From NCBI RefSeq assembly GCF_030815585.1, contig NZ_JAUSWY010000001.1, positions 124,001 to 188,000 of the forward strand: 64,000 bases of DNA, given 5' to 3'. The translations under genes and the position numbers were made by a program. How positions within the stretch are numbered: position 1 is the first letter of the stretch; the number at the start of each line of letters is the position of its first letter. Shown here one piece after another: positions 42,766-52,112 of the stretch. The notes under the pieces are model-generated. The model searched no databases. It had not been told where the DNA came from and was given only the letters and a program-made list of their open reading frames with translations. This DNA comes from Arthrobacter pascens. GTDB taxonomy: Bacteria; Actinomycetota; Actinomycetes; Actinomycetales; Micrococcaceae.

Positions 42766-43176
42766 ATGCCCACTATCCGCGTTTCCGAGGCGGCCCGCTT
42801 CCTCGGCGTCAGTGACGACACTATCCGGCGCTGGACCGAGAACGGCAGTCTGACCCCGGTCAAGGACGACGCCGGGCGGCTGGCTGTGGATGGACTGGAG
42901 CTGGCCAGGCACGCGCAAAAGCTGGCACAGCTTCCCGACGATCCGCACCGGACCGGCAGCTCTGCCCGAAACAGGTTCGTGGGGTTGGTTACCGGCATCA
43001 CCATGGACACTGTGATGGCCCAGGTGGAGCTGCAGTGCGGACCGTTCCGGGTGGTGTCGCTCATGAGCAGCGAGGCAGTCCGGGAGCTTGGCCTGGAGCT
43101 CGGATCCGTTGCCACTGCCGTGGTCAAGGCCACCACCGTAATCATCGAAACGCCGCACGGGAAGGGCGCCCCGTGA
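42766..43176 (+). CDS. HTH plus TOBE (molybdopterin-binding) regulator or molybdate-binding protein
   Basis: 136 residues. N-terminal excisionase/MerR-like helix-turn-helix (VSEAARFLGVSDDTIRRWTENGSL) joined to a TOBE/Mop domain (SARNRFVGLVTGITMDTVMAQVELQCG to VKATTVIIE). It probably senses molybdate and regulates or buffers the transport genes that follow; this is inference from domains and context. It overlaps modA by 4 bp (GTGA). Confidence 0.9.
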   Translation: MPTIRVSEAARFLGVSDDTIRRWTENGSLTPVKDDAGRLAVDGLELARHAQKLAQLPDDPHRTGSSARNRFVGLVTGITMDTVMAQVELQCGPFRVVSLMSSEAVRELGLELGSVATAVVKATTVIIETPHGKGAP

Positions 43177-43994
43177 GGTCCGCCAGCCGGTTCCTGAGCT
43201 TCAAACCCGCGGCCGCAACAGCGGCGATGATCTTGGCAGCCACACTCGCCGGATGCGCGCCAGCCGGACAGGACGGACAGAACGGAACCAACGACGGCGG
43301 CACGCCCGGGGCCGGAGGCAGCGTCACCGTTTTCGCCGCGGCCTCGCTCAAGGCCGCCTTCACGGAGCTGGCCGGAGAGTTCGAGGCCCGCAACCCGGGA
43401 ACCAAAGTCACCCTGAGCTTTGCCGGCTCCGCGGACCTGGTCACACAAGTCAGCCAGGGTGCACCCGCGGACGTTTTTGCCTCCGCGGATACCCGGAACA
43501 TGGCCAAGCTCCAGGACGAGGGCCTGGTGGAGGGTGAACCCAGGAACTTCGCCTCGAACACGCTCACCATCGTGGTCCCGCCCGGGAACCCGGCGGGAAT
43601 CACCGGCTTCGGAGACCTGGCCCGGGCTGGAGTCAAGGTGGTTGTCTGTGCCGGCCAGGTGCCCTGTGGCGCCGCCGCACGGACCATCGAGCAGGAATCC
43701 GGAACCACGTTGAGCCCTGTCAGCGAGGAATCGTCCGTCACCGATGTCCTGGGCAAGGTCACCTCCAGGGAGGCCGACGCCGGGCTGGTCTACGTCACGG
43801 ACGCCAGAACCGCCGTCGGCAAGGTTGAGTCTGTTCCGGTCCCCGAGGCAGCGACAGCCGTCAACACCTACCCCATTGCGACCGTGAAAGGTGCCAGGAA
43901 CAAGCAGGCGGCGGACGCGTTCGTGGACCTGGTCCTGGGCAGCGAGGGCAGGGCTGTGCTGGACAGCGCCGGCTTCGGAGATCCGCTGCCATGA
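43173..43994 (+). CDS. modA: Molybdate ABC transporter substrate-binding lipoprotein
   Basis: 273 residues. Start GTG 43173 overlaps the previous stop (a longer frame to 43035 is spurious). Signal peptide with lipobox LAGC, then the ModA fold: [43 protein letters not shown], and a C-terminal [23 protein letters not shown]. It captures molybdate or tungstate outside the membrane. Confidence 0.95.
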   Translation: MRSASRFLSFKPAAATAAMILAATLAGCAPAGQDGQNGTNDGGTPGAGGSVTVFAAASLKAAFTELAGEFEARNPGTKVTLSFAGSADLVTQVSQGAPADVFASADTRNMAKLQDEGLVEGEPRNFASNTLTIVVPPGNPAGITGFGDLARAGVKVVVCAGQVPCGAAARTIEQESGTTLSPVSEESSVTDVLGKVTSREADAGLVYVTDARTAVGKVESVPVPEAATAVNTYPIATVKGARNKQAADAFVDLVLGSEGRAVLDSAGFGDPLP

Positions 43995-44004
43995 GAAAGC
44001 AGCC

Positions 44005-44853
44005 ATGAAAGGCCCAAGAGCCGCCACCTACACCGGCATCCCCGGCTGGGTCTATGCCGTGGCTGCCGCTGGAGGATTGTTGGTACTGCTCCCGCTCGCC
44101 GCCATGGCGGCCAAGGTCAACTGGGCACAGTTCCTCCCACTGGTCACGTCCGAATCCTCGCTCACCGCCCTGGGCCTGAGCCTGCGCACCTCGGCGGCCA
44201 GCACCGCCCTGTGCATCCTCCTGGGCGTTCCGCTCGCCCTGGTCCTGGCACGCGGCAGCTTCCCCGGTCAGCGGGTCCTGAGGTCCCTGGTGCTCCTGCC
44301 GCTGGTGCTGCCGCCCGTGGTGGGCGGCATCGCACTGCTCTATACGTTCGGCCGGCAGGGGCTGCTGGGCCGCACCGTGGAGGTCCTGGGCCTGCAGATA
44401 GCGTTCTCCACGACTGCCGTGGTCCTGGCACAGACGTTTGTGGCCCTGCCCTTCCTGGTGGTCAGCCTTGAGGGCGCCCTCAGGACGGCGGGCCGCAAGT
44501 ACGAGGCCGTGGCAGCCACGCTCGGCGCCCGCCCCAGCACGGTACTTCGCCGGGTCACCCTCCCGCTGGTGCTGCCCGGGCTTGCCTCCGGCGCCGTGCT
44601 GTCCTTTGCCCGCAGCCTGGGCGAGTTCGGCGCCACCCTCACTTTCGCCGGGAGCCTGCAAGGGGTGACCCGGACCCTGCCGCTGGAAATCTACCTGCAG
44701 CGCGAAACGGACGCCGACGCCGCCGTCGCGCTTTCCCTCGTCCTGGTGGCCGTCGCTGTGACTGTTGTGGCGCTCGCGTACCGCAGCCCACGCGCCCCGG
44801 TCAGCGGTCAAAGTACGACGGCGGCACCCGCCGCAGGCGGGGGAGTCCGGTGA
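44005..44853 (+). CDS. modB: Molybdate ABC transporter permease
   Basis: 282 residues with about six helices and the EAA loop [22 protein letters not shown]. Start ATG 44005, 10 bp after modA; the upstream frame to 43891 overlaps modA and is not used. The C-terminal tail is Thr/Ala-rich and overlaps modC by 4 bp. Confidence 0.94.
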   Translation: MKGPRAATYTGIPGWVYAVAAAGGLLVLLPLAAMAAKVNWAQFLPLVTSESSLTALGLSLRTSAASTALCILLGVPLALVLARGSFPGQRVLRSLVLLPLVLPPVVGGIALLYTFGRQGLLGRTVEVLGLQIAFSTTAVVLAQTFVALPFLVVSLEGALRTAGRKYEAVAATLGARPSTVLRRVTLPLVLPGLASGAVLSFARSLGEFGATLTFAGSLQGVTRTLPLEIYLQRETDADAAVALSLVLVAVAVTVVALAYRSPRAPVSGQSTTAAPAAGGGVR

Positions 44854-45914
44854 CGTTCACGGTCCAGGCTGCCGTGGCGGACCGGGGCTTCGACGTGTCC
44901 CTCTCGCTCGGAGCTGCAGAGACAATCGCCGTCATGGGCCCCAACGGCGCGGGCAAGTCCACTCTCCTGGCCGTCATCGCGGGTCTGCTCCACCCCGACT
45001 CGGGCATGGCGCAGTTGGACGGCCGGACCCTTTTTGACCTCGAGGACGGCCGCGGCGAGTGGACAGCGCCCCACCACCGCGGCACGGCGCTCCTGGCCCA
45101 GGAGCCGCTCCTCTTCCCCCACCTGAACGCGCTGGAGAATGTGGCCTTCGGGCCCCGGAGCGCGGGTGCTTCAAAACAGGACGCCAGAAAATCCGCCAAG
45201 CACTGGCTGGCCGAGGTTGAAGCGGAGGAGCTGCAGTCCCGCCGGCCTTCAGAACTGTCCGGCGGGCAGGCCCAGCGCGTGGCCGTGGCGCGGGCACTCG
45301 CCGCGGATCCCGGGCTCTTGCTACTGGATGAGCCCATGGCGGCGCTGGACATCCATGCGGCGCCGCTGCTCCGGCGGCTGCTCAAGCGCGTTCTGGCCCG
45401 CCGGCGCGCCATCATCATCACCCACGATGTCCTGGACGCGCTCATGCTGGCGGACAGGGTGGTGATCCTTGAGGATGGCCGGATCAGCGAGCAAGGCCCC
45501 ACCCGGGACGTTCTCCAACGGCCGCGGAGCCGGTTTGCGGCCGGGCTGGCCGGGCTGAATTTCGTGGCCGGCAGCATCACCGCACATGGTCTCCAGGCCG
45601 GTGACTTGATCGTCTACGGGCAGCACGACGACCTCCCCGGGCCGCTGCCTGTCGGCCAACCCGGCGTGGCCGTGTTCCCGCCGTCGGCCGTGTCCGTTTT
45701 CCTCTCACAGGCACACGGCAGCCCCCGGAATTCCTTCGCCGTCACCATCACCGACCTGGAGCCCCACGGGGACCGGATCAGGGTCCGCGCCGGGGAGGGC
45801 GGGCAGCTGGGCGCCGACATCACCCCGGAGGCCTCGGCTGACCTGGGCCTGTCACCCGGCATGCGCGTGTACTTTGTGATCAAGGCCGGTGCAGTGTCCA
45901 TCTACCCGGGCTGA
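44850..45914 (+). CDS. modC: Molybdate ABC transporter ATP-binding protein
   Basis: 354 residues. Walker [10 protein letters not shown], signature [16 protein letters not shown], Walker [13 protein letters not shown], switch His IIITHD. The C-terminal about 120 residues contain a TOBE/Mop domain, as usual for ModC. GTG 44850 is coupled to modB. The order TOBE regulator-modA-modB-modC forms one operon. Confidence 0.95.
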   Translation: MTFTVQAAVADRGFDVSLSLGAAETIAVMGPNGAGKSTLLAVIAGLLHPDSGMAQLDGRTLFDLEDGRGEWTAPHHRGTALLAQEPLLFPHLNALENVAFGPRSAGASKQDARKSAKHWLAEVEAEELQSRRPSELSGGQAQRVAVARALAADPGLLLLDEPMAALDIHAAPLLRRLLKRVLARRRAIIITHDVLDALMLADRVVILEDGRISEQGPTRDVLQRPRSRFAAGLAGLNFVAGSITAHGLQAGDLIVYGQHDDLPGPLPVGQPGVAVFPPSAVSVFLSQAHGSPRNSFAVTITDLEPHGDRIRVRAGEGGQLGADITPEASADLGLSPGMRVYFVIKAGAVSIYPG

Positions 45915-46001
45915 ATCATCCCTTGGAGCGAGCCCGGTTCCCGATTCCTTGGCTAGGCTGGTGGGCGCTGGCCGCATGGGCCGGCCGCATTTGGGAGCGG
46001 A

Positions 46002-46684
46002 ATGAAGATACGTGGCAGAAGAATCACGACGGCGGCTGCAGGGCTTGCGCTGGCAGCCGGACTGGCAGGCTGCAGCCTGTTTCCGGCTCCCCCGCAGCCG
46101 ATTCCGGCCCCGGCCAGCCCAGAGTCCCTGTTGTCGGCGATTGCCCGTTCCTGGGCTCCGAGGACGTGGTCCCGGTGCGGATCCCGCGGGGGACGCCCAA
46201 GGAAACCATCGGCGGCGTCCTGAATGCCTACGGCGCATGGCTCAACGCAGGCTCCGAGGTCCTGTCCGCCTGGAAGGCGCGGGGCGCGGTCCCGCCACAA
46301 TGCGTGGATGGCCTGGCCGGCAGGAACGCGGAGGCGTACGCGGCCACGATTTTCACCACGCACGCCGATGTGGCCTGGCAGGAGTACTTCGGCGCCGTTG
46401 AACGGATGAACGCCCAAACGCTCCAGAGCCTCCTGGCCGTCGAACCCGGCAAAGCCCACCGGGGCACGTTCGAGCTGCTGCAGGAAATCGATTCAAGCTC
46501 CACGGACAACGGCACTTTCCTGAAGTTCGATGCCGTCTATAAAGCCGCAGCTGAGGGTGAACCAGCGGAAGGCGAGTGGGAGGGGTGGGACAAACCGACC
46601 CGCTGGTACGTGGAGCTCGTCCCGGCGCAGGACTTCTTCGTCATCAACTACATCGAGCAGACCCCCGCCGCCGGCTATCCCTGA
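46002..46684 (+). pseudogene. Lipoprotein gene with a frameshift near its start
   Basis: The 5' part from ATG 46002 encodes a clean lipoprotein signal (TTAAAGLALAAGLAGCSLF) and a Pro-rich linker, but that frame stops at 46223. The mature domain (VVGDCPFLGSEDVVPVRIPRG ... NYIEQTPAAGYP, ending 46684) is in another frame. A single-base deletion between about 46090 and 46150 would explain this. It may be a real pseudogene or a sequencing error. The domain (AWLNAGSEVLSAWKARG, VDGLAGRNAEAYAATIF) is a family of unknown function. The stop overlaps the palindrome at 46679. Confidence 0.7.
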
Positions 46685-46750
46685 GTTTTCGTCCAGATAT
46701 TGGCCTTTGGGAGGGCGTTTGGGGACGTTATCTGGACAAAAACTCAGGGG
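46679..46750. repeat. Intergenic palindromic element, family A copy
   Basis: The left arm starts CCCTGAGTTTTCGTCCAGATA (46679-46699); the right arm ends ATCTGGACAAAAACTCAGGG. The left arm supplies the TGA stop codon of the upstream lipoprotein gene. It matches the elements at 25797 and 56180 in the GAGTTTTTGTCCAGATAA core. Terminator function plausible. Confidence 0.65.
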
Positions 46751-46813
46751 CAGGGGAGGAGAGATATGGGGATAAGTGGTCCAGCTGACTACTTGACGGA
46801 TTCTGTTATTTAA

Positions 46814-46848
46814 CGTGACATGCATCACATCTGACGGTAATATCGCGT
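46814..46848 (+). promoter_or_regulatory. Strong plus-strand promoter with a CRP-like operator
   Basis: GTGACA (46815-46820), a 17-bp spacer and TAATAT (46838-46843) make a near-consensus sigma-70 promoter in an AT-rich patch. The palindrome GTGA-N6-TCAC with flanking A (46815-46829) overlaps the -35 and matches the Crp/GlxR consensus. ATG 46849 follows the -10 by five bases, so transcription should begin on it. No gene of known function lies downstream on this strand before clpB. Confidence 0.55.
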
Positions 46849-46896
46849 ATGGACCGCCCGCGCGGATTTTGCCGCCTCTGCGTCTGCTGTCAAAGG
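46849..46896 (+). other. Possible leaderless Cys-rich leader ORF (start only)
   Basis: ATG 46849 opens MDRPRGFCRLCVCCQR, four Cys within seven codons, directly before the hairpin at 46899. The frame stays open for 158 codons but then runs antisense to the YCII gene. Only the first codons look meaningful, resembling cysteine-sensing leader peptides of other actinobacteria. No regulated gene follows, so this is speculative. Confidence 0.3.
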
Positions 46897-46898
46897 CA

Positions 46899-46936
46899 CC
46901 CTGGCGGGCGGCTCGTTGGGGAGCCTCCCGCCAGGG
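46899..46936. terminator. Perfect hairpin downstream of the YCII gene
   Basis: Arms CCCTGGCGGG (46899-46908) and CCCGCCAGGG (46927-46936) with an 18-base loop, 17 bp past the stop of the YCII gene. It probably terminates that gene, and could equally attenuate the plus-strand transcript that starts at 46849. Confidence 0.65.
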
Positions 46937-46952
46937 GCAGTAAAACTGGGGC

Positions 46953-47288
46953 CTACACCCCCGGAAGGTCCAAGGACTCGTACACCTGGATGCTGGCTCC
47001 TGGCATCATGAGGTGCGGGTGGCCTTCCAGCAATGCCCGGGCGCCGTCCAGGCCATCGGCCTGGACAATGCCGTATCCGGCGACGTTGGTGTTGGTGTCC
47101 GACGTCCCGGACGCAGTGACCTCTTTTCCGGCACCCAGCGGATTTCCCATGTCCACAATGCCGTCACCTGCCCGTCCGGCCCATTCCATCCAGGCCTTCA
47201 TGCCTTCCTGGGCGGCCTCCGGGGAACTCTCCGCCATCTGTGCCTGGGCGGACTGCTGCGCGATGTACAGAACAACAAACTTTTTCAT
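46953..47288 (-). CDS. YCII-related (DGPF) family protein
   Basis: 111 residues. A ferredoxin-like YCII fold (MKKFVVLYIAQQ, AWMEWAGRAGDGIVDMGNPL, GYGIVQADGLDGARALLEGHPHL). Members are small cytoplasmic proteins that occur with ECF sigma factors in some genomes, but none is adjacent here. ATG 47288 is chosen because GAGG lies 7 bases upstream; ATG 47294 is too close to it. Confidence 0.87.
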   Translation of the reverse strand: MKKFVVLYIAQQSAQAQMAESSPEAAQEGMKAWMEWAGRAGDGIVDMGNPLGAGKEVTASGTSDTNTNVAGYGIVQADGLDGARALLEGHPHLMMPGASIQVYESLDLPGV

Positions 47289-47474
47289 GGCCATCCTCGT
47301 CTCGAGTGCGCCGGCGGAACGGTGATCCCCGGTCACAAACCGATCCTAGGGTGATCAGCCCGTCGGCGATACAGTGCAGGTGACACTTCAGGGCGATGGT
47401 CCGCCGGACTCTTGCCCTTCCGGAACGTCCGGTTCGCTCTTGGCAAACATGGGGCGAGTGAAGCGACTGCCGAA

Positions 47475-47495
47475 GTTGAGCGTAGTAGACTCAAC
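47475..47495. promoter_or_regulatory. HAIR/HspR operator upstream of clpB
   Basis: GTTGAGC (47475-47481), 7 bp, ACTCAAC (47489-47495): the inverted-repeat HAIR element (CTTGAGT-N7-ACTCAAG) bound by HspR, 33 bp before the clpB start. It indicates heat-shock control of clpB through HspR repression, as in Streptomyces and mycobacteria. Confidence 0.8.
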
Positions 47496-47527
47496 TTAGC
47501 AAAACGCATATCCGGAAGGAGCTCTCT

Positions 47528-50185
47528 TTGGACGTCAAATTCACCACCAAGAGCCAGGAGGCTCTTTCGGCAGCAGCCATGAACGCCTCCACGGCCGGAA
47601 ATCCCCAGGTGGAACCGGCCCACCTGCTCAAGGCCCTGATGGATCAGCGGGAAGGCGTCGCCGTCGCGCTCCTGCGCGCCACCGGCGCGGATCCGGACGC
47701 CGTGAGCGTCCAGGCCAGCACAGCCATCAAGGCGCTGCCGGCGACGTCGGGAGGTTCCACGCAGCAGGCCCAGCTGTCCAGGCCGGCGCTGCAGGCCATC
47801 CAGAACGCCAAGAACGAGGCTGACAGGCTGGGTGACACCTTCGTCTCCACGGAGGTCCTGCTGCTCGGACTCTCGGCCGGAAGTGACGCCGTCGGGAGGT
47901 TAATGCGCGACGCCGGTGCCTCCCATGAGGCGCTGCTCGCCGCCCTGCCCGGTGTCCGCGGAGACCGCAAGGTCACCAGCCCGGACCCGGAAAATACCTT
48001 CCAGTCCCTGGAGAAGTTCGGTACCGACCTCACTGCGATGGCGCGTTCCGGCAAGCTGGACCCGGTGATCGGCCGCGACACGGAAATCCGGCGGATTATC
48101 CAGGTCCTGAGCCGCCGCACCAAGAACAACCCCGTGATCATCGGTGAGCCCGGCGTTGGCAAAACAGCCGTTGTTGAGGGCCTGGCCCAGCGGATCGTGG
48201 CCGGCGACGTCCCGGAAAGCCTGCGGGGCAAGACCCTGATTGCCCTGGACCTCGCGTCCATGGTGGCCGGCGCCAAATACCGCGGCGAGTTCGAGGAGCG
48301 GCTCAAGGCTGTCCTGGAGGAGATCAAGAACTCCGAAGGCCAGATTGTCACCTTCATCGACGAGATCCACACCGTGGTGGGCGCGGGAGCAACCGGAGAA
48401 TCCTCGATGGACGCTGGCAACATGCTTAAGCCCATGCTGGCCCGCGGCGAGTTGCGGTTGATCGGCGCCACCACGCTGGATGAGTACCGCGAGAACATCG
48501 AGAAGGACCCTGCCCTGGAACGCCGCTTCCAGCAGGTGTACGTGGGCGAGCCCAGTGTTGACGACACCATCGGCATCCTGCGCGGCCTCAAGGAACGCTA
48601 CGAGGCCCACCACAAGGTGACCATTTCGGACTCCGCGCTGGTGGCGGCTGCCACTCTCTCCAACCGCTACATCTCGGGCCGCCAACTGCCGGACAAGGCC
48701 ATCGACCTGGTGGACGAGGCCGCTTCCCGGCTGCGCATGGAAATCGACTCAGCGCCGGAGGAGATCGACCAGCTGCGGCGATCGGTGGACCGCCTCACCA
48801 TGGAGGAGCTTGCCCTTGAGAACGAGAAGGACGCCGCCTCCATGGAGCGCCTGGCCGCAATCCGGGCCGACAAGGCGGACAAAAATGAGGAGCTGGCAGC
48901 GCTCAATGCCCGCTGGGAAGCCGAGAAGGCCGGGCTGAATCGGGTCGGTGACCTGAAGGCCAAGCTGGACGAGCTGCGTTCCACCGCTGACAAGGCCCAG
49001 CGCGAAGGGGACCTGGAGACTGCCTCGCGGGTCCTGTACGGGGAAATTCCCGCCCTTGAACGGGAGCTGAACGCCGCGGCCGCTGCTGAAGCCGAGGTGA
49101 CGGACAAGTCCGGCCAGATGGTGGCCGAACAGGTCACGGCAGACGACATTGCCGAGGTCATCTCGGCCTGGACCGGCATCCCGGCCGGCCGCATGCTGCA
49201 GGGTGAAAGCCAGAAGCTGCTGCACATGGAGGAAGAACTCGGAAAGCGGCTGATCGGCCAGTCCAAGGCCGTGGCCGCAGTGTCCGACGCCGTCCGCCGG
49301 GCCCGTGCCGGCATCAGCGACCCCAACCGTCCCACGGGCTCGTTCCTGTTCCTGGGCCCCACCGGTGTGGGCAAAACGGAACTGGCCAAGGCCCTGGCCG
49401 ATTTCCTCTTCGACGACGAACGCGCCATGGTTCGGATCGACATGTCCGAGTACGGCGAGAAGCACTCCGTGGCGCGGCTCGTGGGCGCGCCTCCGGGTTA
49501 CGTGGGCTACGAGGAGGGCGGACAGCTGACCGAGGCCGTCCGCCGTCGGCCGTATTCCGTGGTCCTGCTGGACGAGGTGGAAAAGGCGCATCCGGAGGTG
49601 TTCGACATTCTCCTGCAGGTGCTCGACGACGGCCGCCTCACCGACGGCCAGGGCCGCACCGTGGACTTCCGCAACGCAATCCTGGTGCTGACCTCAAACC
49701 TGGGCAGCCAGTTCCTGGTGGACCAGACCCTGGACGCACAGGCCAAGCGCCACGCCGTGATGGCCACCGTCAACGCGTCCTTCAAGCCGGAGTTCCTGAA
49801 CCGGCTGGACGAAGTGGTGCTGTTCGACGCCCTGACGGTGGATGAACTGGCGCAGATCGTGGAACTGCAGGTGGCCGAGCTGGGCCAGAGGCTGCACGAC
49901 CGGCGGCTGACCCTGGAGGTGACCGACGGGGCCCGCGCCTGGCTGGCCATGTCAGGCTTCGACTCCGCCTATGGTGCGCGGCCGCTCCGCCGGCTGGTGC
50001 AGCGGGAGATCGGCGACCGGCTGGCCAGGGCCATCCTGTCCGGGGACATCCAGGATGGCGATACCGTGCTGGTGGACACAGCTGCCGACTTCGGCGAACT
50101 GACCATTGAAGGTCTGGAGGCGCTGGCAGGGCCCGACGGCGGCGCTCCCGCCGGCACCGGGTTGTCGGTCCGGCGGAAGGACTAG
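47528..50185 (+). CDS. clpB: ATP-dependent chaperone ClpB
   Basis: 885 residues. The Clp N-domain pair (about 1-150) is followed by the first AAA+ ring (Walker A GEPGVGKT), the coiled-coil middle domain (about 400-525) and the second AAA+ ring (GPTGVGKT). It pulls proteins out of aggregates together with DnaK. TTG 47528 is the start, with GGAAGGAG 7 bases upstream. Length is normal for ClpB (850-900). Confidence 0.96.
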   Translation: MDVKFTTKSQEALSAAAMNASTAGNPQVEPAHLLKALMDQREGVAVALLRATGADPDAVSVQASTAIKALPATSGGSTQQAQLSRPALQAIQNAKNEADRLGDTFVSTEVLLLGLSAGSDAVGRLMRDAGASHEALLAALPGVRGDRKVTSPDPENTFQSLEKFGTDLTAMARSGKLDPVIGRDTEIRRIIQVLSRRTKNNPVIIGEPGVGKTAVVEGLAQRIVAGDVPESLRGKTLIALDLASMVAGAKYRGEFEERLKAVLEEIKNSEGQIVTFIDEIHTVVGAGATGESSMDAGNMLKPMLARGELRLIGATTLDEYRENIEKDPALERRFQQVYVGEPSVDDTIGILRGLKERYEAHHKVTISDSALVAAATLSNRYISGRQLPDKAIDLVDEAASRLRMEIDSAPEEIDQLRRSVDRLTMEELALENEKDAASMERLAAIRADKADKNEELAALNARWEAEKAGLNRVGDLKAKLDELRSTADKAQREGDLETASRVLYGEIPALERELNAAAAAEAEVTDKSGQMVAEQVTADDIAEVISAWTGIPAGRMLQGESQKLLHMEEELGKRLIGQSKAVAAVSDAVRRARAGISDPNRPTGSFLFLGPTGVGKTELAKALADFLFDDERAMVRIDMSEYGEKHSVARLVGAPPGYVGYEEGGQLTEAVRRRPYSVVLLDEVEKAHPEVFDILLQVLDDGRLTDGQGRTVDFRNAILVLTSNLGSQFLVDQTLDAQAKRHAVMATVNASFKPEFLNRLDEVVLFDALTVDELAQIVELQVAELGQRLHDRRLTLEVTDGARAWLAMSGFDSAYGARPLRRLVQREIGDRLARAILSGDIQDGDTVLVDTAADFGELTIEGLEALAGPDGGAPAGTGLSVRRKD

Positions 50186-50210
50186 CCGGCCATACGCTGC
50201 GGATATATAG

Positions 50211-50954
50211 CTAGGGGAGCACGCTGGAGTTGATGACGTTTCCGCCGTCCGCCGTGACGTAGCAGTCGGCTCGGCGGTCACCGGAATCCCAGCTGGTTCT
50301 GCTGGGATAGGAACGCTGGAAGTTCAGCGTGTAATCGTTGGCCGCCGGGGCCAGTCTGGCAGCCTGACAGGCCTCCAGCGCCTTGGCCTTGAGGGCTTCG
50401 CTGCCTGGGTAGGAGTCCGTGGCTGGATAGCGGTAGATGGCCACCAGCTGGGCTGAGTGTCCTGTATCGCAGGCCACGATGGTTGACTTCAGGGCGTTGG
50501 GGGCAAAGTCCTTGAAACAGTCCCCCAGCCGGAAGTCCGGCGGCGCCACCCCTTCCCGGGGCAGCGGCAGGGGGCTGGGCAGTGGAGTAGCTGAAGTTTC
50601 CACCACGCCGGGTACATCACCGTCGCCGGTTCCGGTGGGCTGCCCGTCAGCCCTGAGCCAGAGCGCGAGCCACACCAGGAAGCCCACAACGACCACGAGA
50701 AACACCGCAAAAGCCGCCTTGAGTACGGTCGGCCGGATCTGACGGGGCCTCCAGGGAGGAGGTTCAATCGGAAACGGTGGTTCGGGTGCCGGTGCGGGCG
50801 TTGCTCCGGCCGGCACGTGCCGAGTGGCCGGCACGCGGGGCAGTCCGGCCGTTGGCGGCGAGGAAGGCTTGGGCGGGACAGGGCGCTGACCATGGCCGGA
50901 AGGGTTGTCCTGGCCATCGGCTGCGGGCCGTGCCGGGATGTCCTGGTGGTTCAC
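50211..50954 (-). CDS. Membrane-anchored protein with septum-formation-like domain
   Basis: 247 residues. A Pro-rich cytoplasmic N-terminus of about 75 residues, one membrane helix (TVLKAAFAVFLVVVVGFLVWL) and an extracellular domain with three Cys (LGDCFKDF, VACDTGHSAQLVAIY, LEACQAAR) that resembles the Septum_form domain of actinobacteria. Its role is not proven. Start ATG 50954. Confidence 0.75.
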   Translation of the reverse strand: MNHQDIPARPAADGQDNPSGHGQRPVPPKPSSPPTAGLPRVPATRHVPAGATPAPAPEPPFPIEPPPWRPRQIRPTVLKAAFAVFLVVVVGFLVWLALWLRADGQPTGTGDGDVPGVVETSATPLPSPLPLPREGVAPPDFRLGDCFKDFAPNALKSTIVACDTGHSAQLVAIYRYPATDSYPGSEALKAKALEACQAARLAPAANDYTLNFQRSYPSRTSWDSGDRRADCYVTADGGNVINSSVLP

Positions 50955-51229
50955 TGGGATGCGCCCTCCTGCGTTCTGTCCGCATCGAGCGGCCGGTCCG
51001 TTCGGCCGGGATCAGCAGCTGTTCAAGTGACTCTACCGAAGAAAAAAGCTGGTAACTGTGCGGTCCGCCGCGGGAATGTCCCCGACATGCCATCAAGCCG
51101 GCCCGGCTGGCAAGCAGGGGCCGCCGAAAGCATGTAATCTAGGTGTACGACAAATTGACCAAACATTCCGGGGCCTCACCGATAGCCAAGGTGACCACCT
51201 CCGGTCCAAGTACAAAAGGGGGTCACGCC

Positions 51230-51463
51230 ATGGGGCGCGGCCGTCAAAAGGCAAAAGCTACCAAGCAGGCTCGGGATATCAAGTACTACTCCCCGAACAC
51301 TGACTATTCGGCACTTCAGCGCGAGCTGACGGGTCCGGGCAGTCGTGCCACGAGCCATTTCGCGAATGAGCCGGTTGAGCCGGACTATTCGGCTTATGTG
51401 GATAAGTACGCGGACGATTTGGAAGAAGACGACGACGAGGTAGACACCCGTCGGATCGGCTAG
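51230..51463 (+). CDS. DUF3073 small acidic protein
   Basis: 77 residues. Family signature MGRGRQKAKATKQARDIKYY, a Ser/Thr/Pro middle and an acidic C-terminus (ADDLEEDDDEVD). Conserved in actinobacteria, function unknown. ATG 51230 follows AAAAGGGGG; the longer frame from 51143 is not family-like. Confidence 0.92.
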   Translation: MGRGRQKAKATKQARDIKYYSPNTDYSALQRELTGPGSRATSHFANEPVEPDYSAYVDKYADDLEEDDDEVDTRRIG

Positions 51464-51505
51464 TTGTCGCAAGCCGGTGTGGCCGTAAGGCACCCTGCGC
51501 AGTGA

Positions 51506-51540
51506 CGCCGCAGTACTTTCTTCGTACGGCGCTTCTTTTT
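51506..51540 (+). terminator. Terminator of the DUF3073 gene
   Basis: Stem CGCC-GTAC / GTAC-GGCG (51506-51516 with 51524-51531), interrupted by a small bulge, loop TTTCTTC, followed by CTTCTTTTT. It is a standard intrinsic terminator 43 bp after the stop. Confidence 0.7.
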
Positions 51541-51586
51541 CAGCACCCTGGATCCAGGCGGAACCATGGTGCTGCCCTCAGTTATC

Positions 51587-51636
51587 AGGCCCGTTGCCTG
51601 TGCCGAAGTCCCGGCGCAGGCAGCGGGCCTTTGCTT
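51587..51636 (+). terminator. Second terminator-like hairpin
   Basis: AGGCCCG, GCCTG and GCC (51587-51604) pair with GGC, CAGGC and GCGGGCCT (51613-51630) with single-base bulges and an 8-base loop; TTGCTTT follows. It lies between DUF3073 and the next small gene, together with the first terminator. Confidence 0.6.
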
Positions 51637-51712
51637 TCACAGTCTCGCTTTTCACAGTCTCGCCAAAGGGATTTCCTCTTCGGTTCTCAAGGGGCTGCAC
51701 CATGATCAAGTG

Positions 51713-52009
51713 ATGACTCTTTGGAGGAAGACCATGGTTCCCGCACTTGCAGCTCTTGCGGTGTTCCTCTTGGGTGCGGCCAGCGTCTCCGGCGTGGACC
51801 AGATGGCAAACAGCAAGGCGGCGAATGCGGCCGCCGTCACCGTGGCCGCCGCCGTTGCAGACGGGCAGCCAACGCTGCGACAGATGGTCATGCTCGGCCT
51901 GGCCGACGGATCACTCCCTGGAGGCTTCCCGTACGACGAACCGCGCGAAGAAAAGTACGACGAGAACTATCAGGAATCACTTCGAGTCGGGCCCGCCACT
52001 CCGGCGTAG
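51713..52009 (+). CDS. Small protein with one membrane helix
   Basis: 98 residues starting ATG 51713 (MTLWRKTMVPALAALAVFLLG). A signal/anchor helix, an Ala-rich stretch and a Pro/Asp/Glu-rich C-terminus (PYDEPREEKYDENYQE). No family recognised. An upstream ATG 51693 gives a 3-codon ORF that ends at the start. A longer frame from 51566 covers the terminator hairpin and is not used. No strong ribosome site, so moderate confidence. Confidence 0.5.
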   Translation: MTLWRKTMVPALAALAVFLLGAASVSGVDQMANSKAANAAAVTVAAAVADGQPTLRQMVMLGLADGSLPGGFPYDEPREEKYDENYQESLRVGPATPA

Positions 52010-52112
52010 TGGAGGGCGCAGCCAGGAGCCGAAGTCCGGTCCTGTTGCTTGTCCCCGTGCCGGTGTTGACTGATGGTGCAGGAACAGAAATTTCACCTCG
52101 AAAGGACCTCCT

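Noticed and set aside
43035..43172. N-terminal extension of modA
   Set aside because: It overlaps the TOBE gene in another frame and hides the lipoprotein signal; GTG 43173 fits the signal peptide and the 4-bp overlap.
46849..47325. A 158-codon protein gene antisense to the YCII gene
   Set aside because: After the first codons it is only the complement of YCII; the YCII frame has family motifs and a proper ribosome site.
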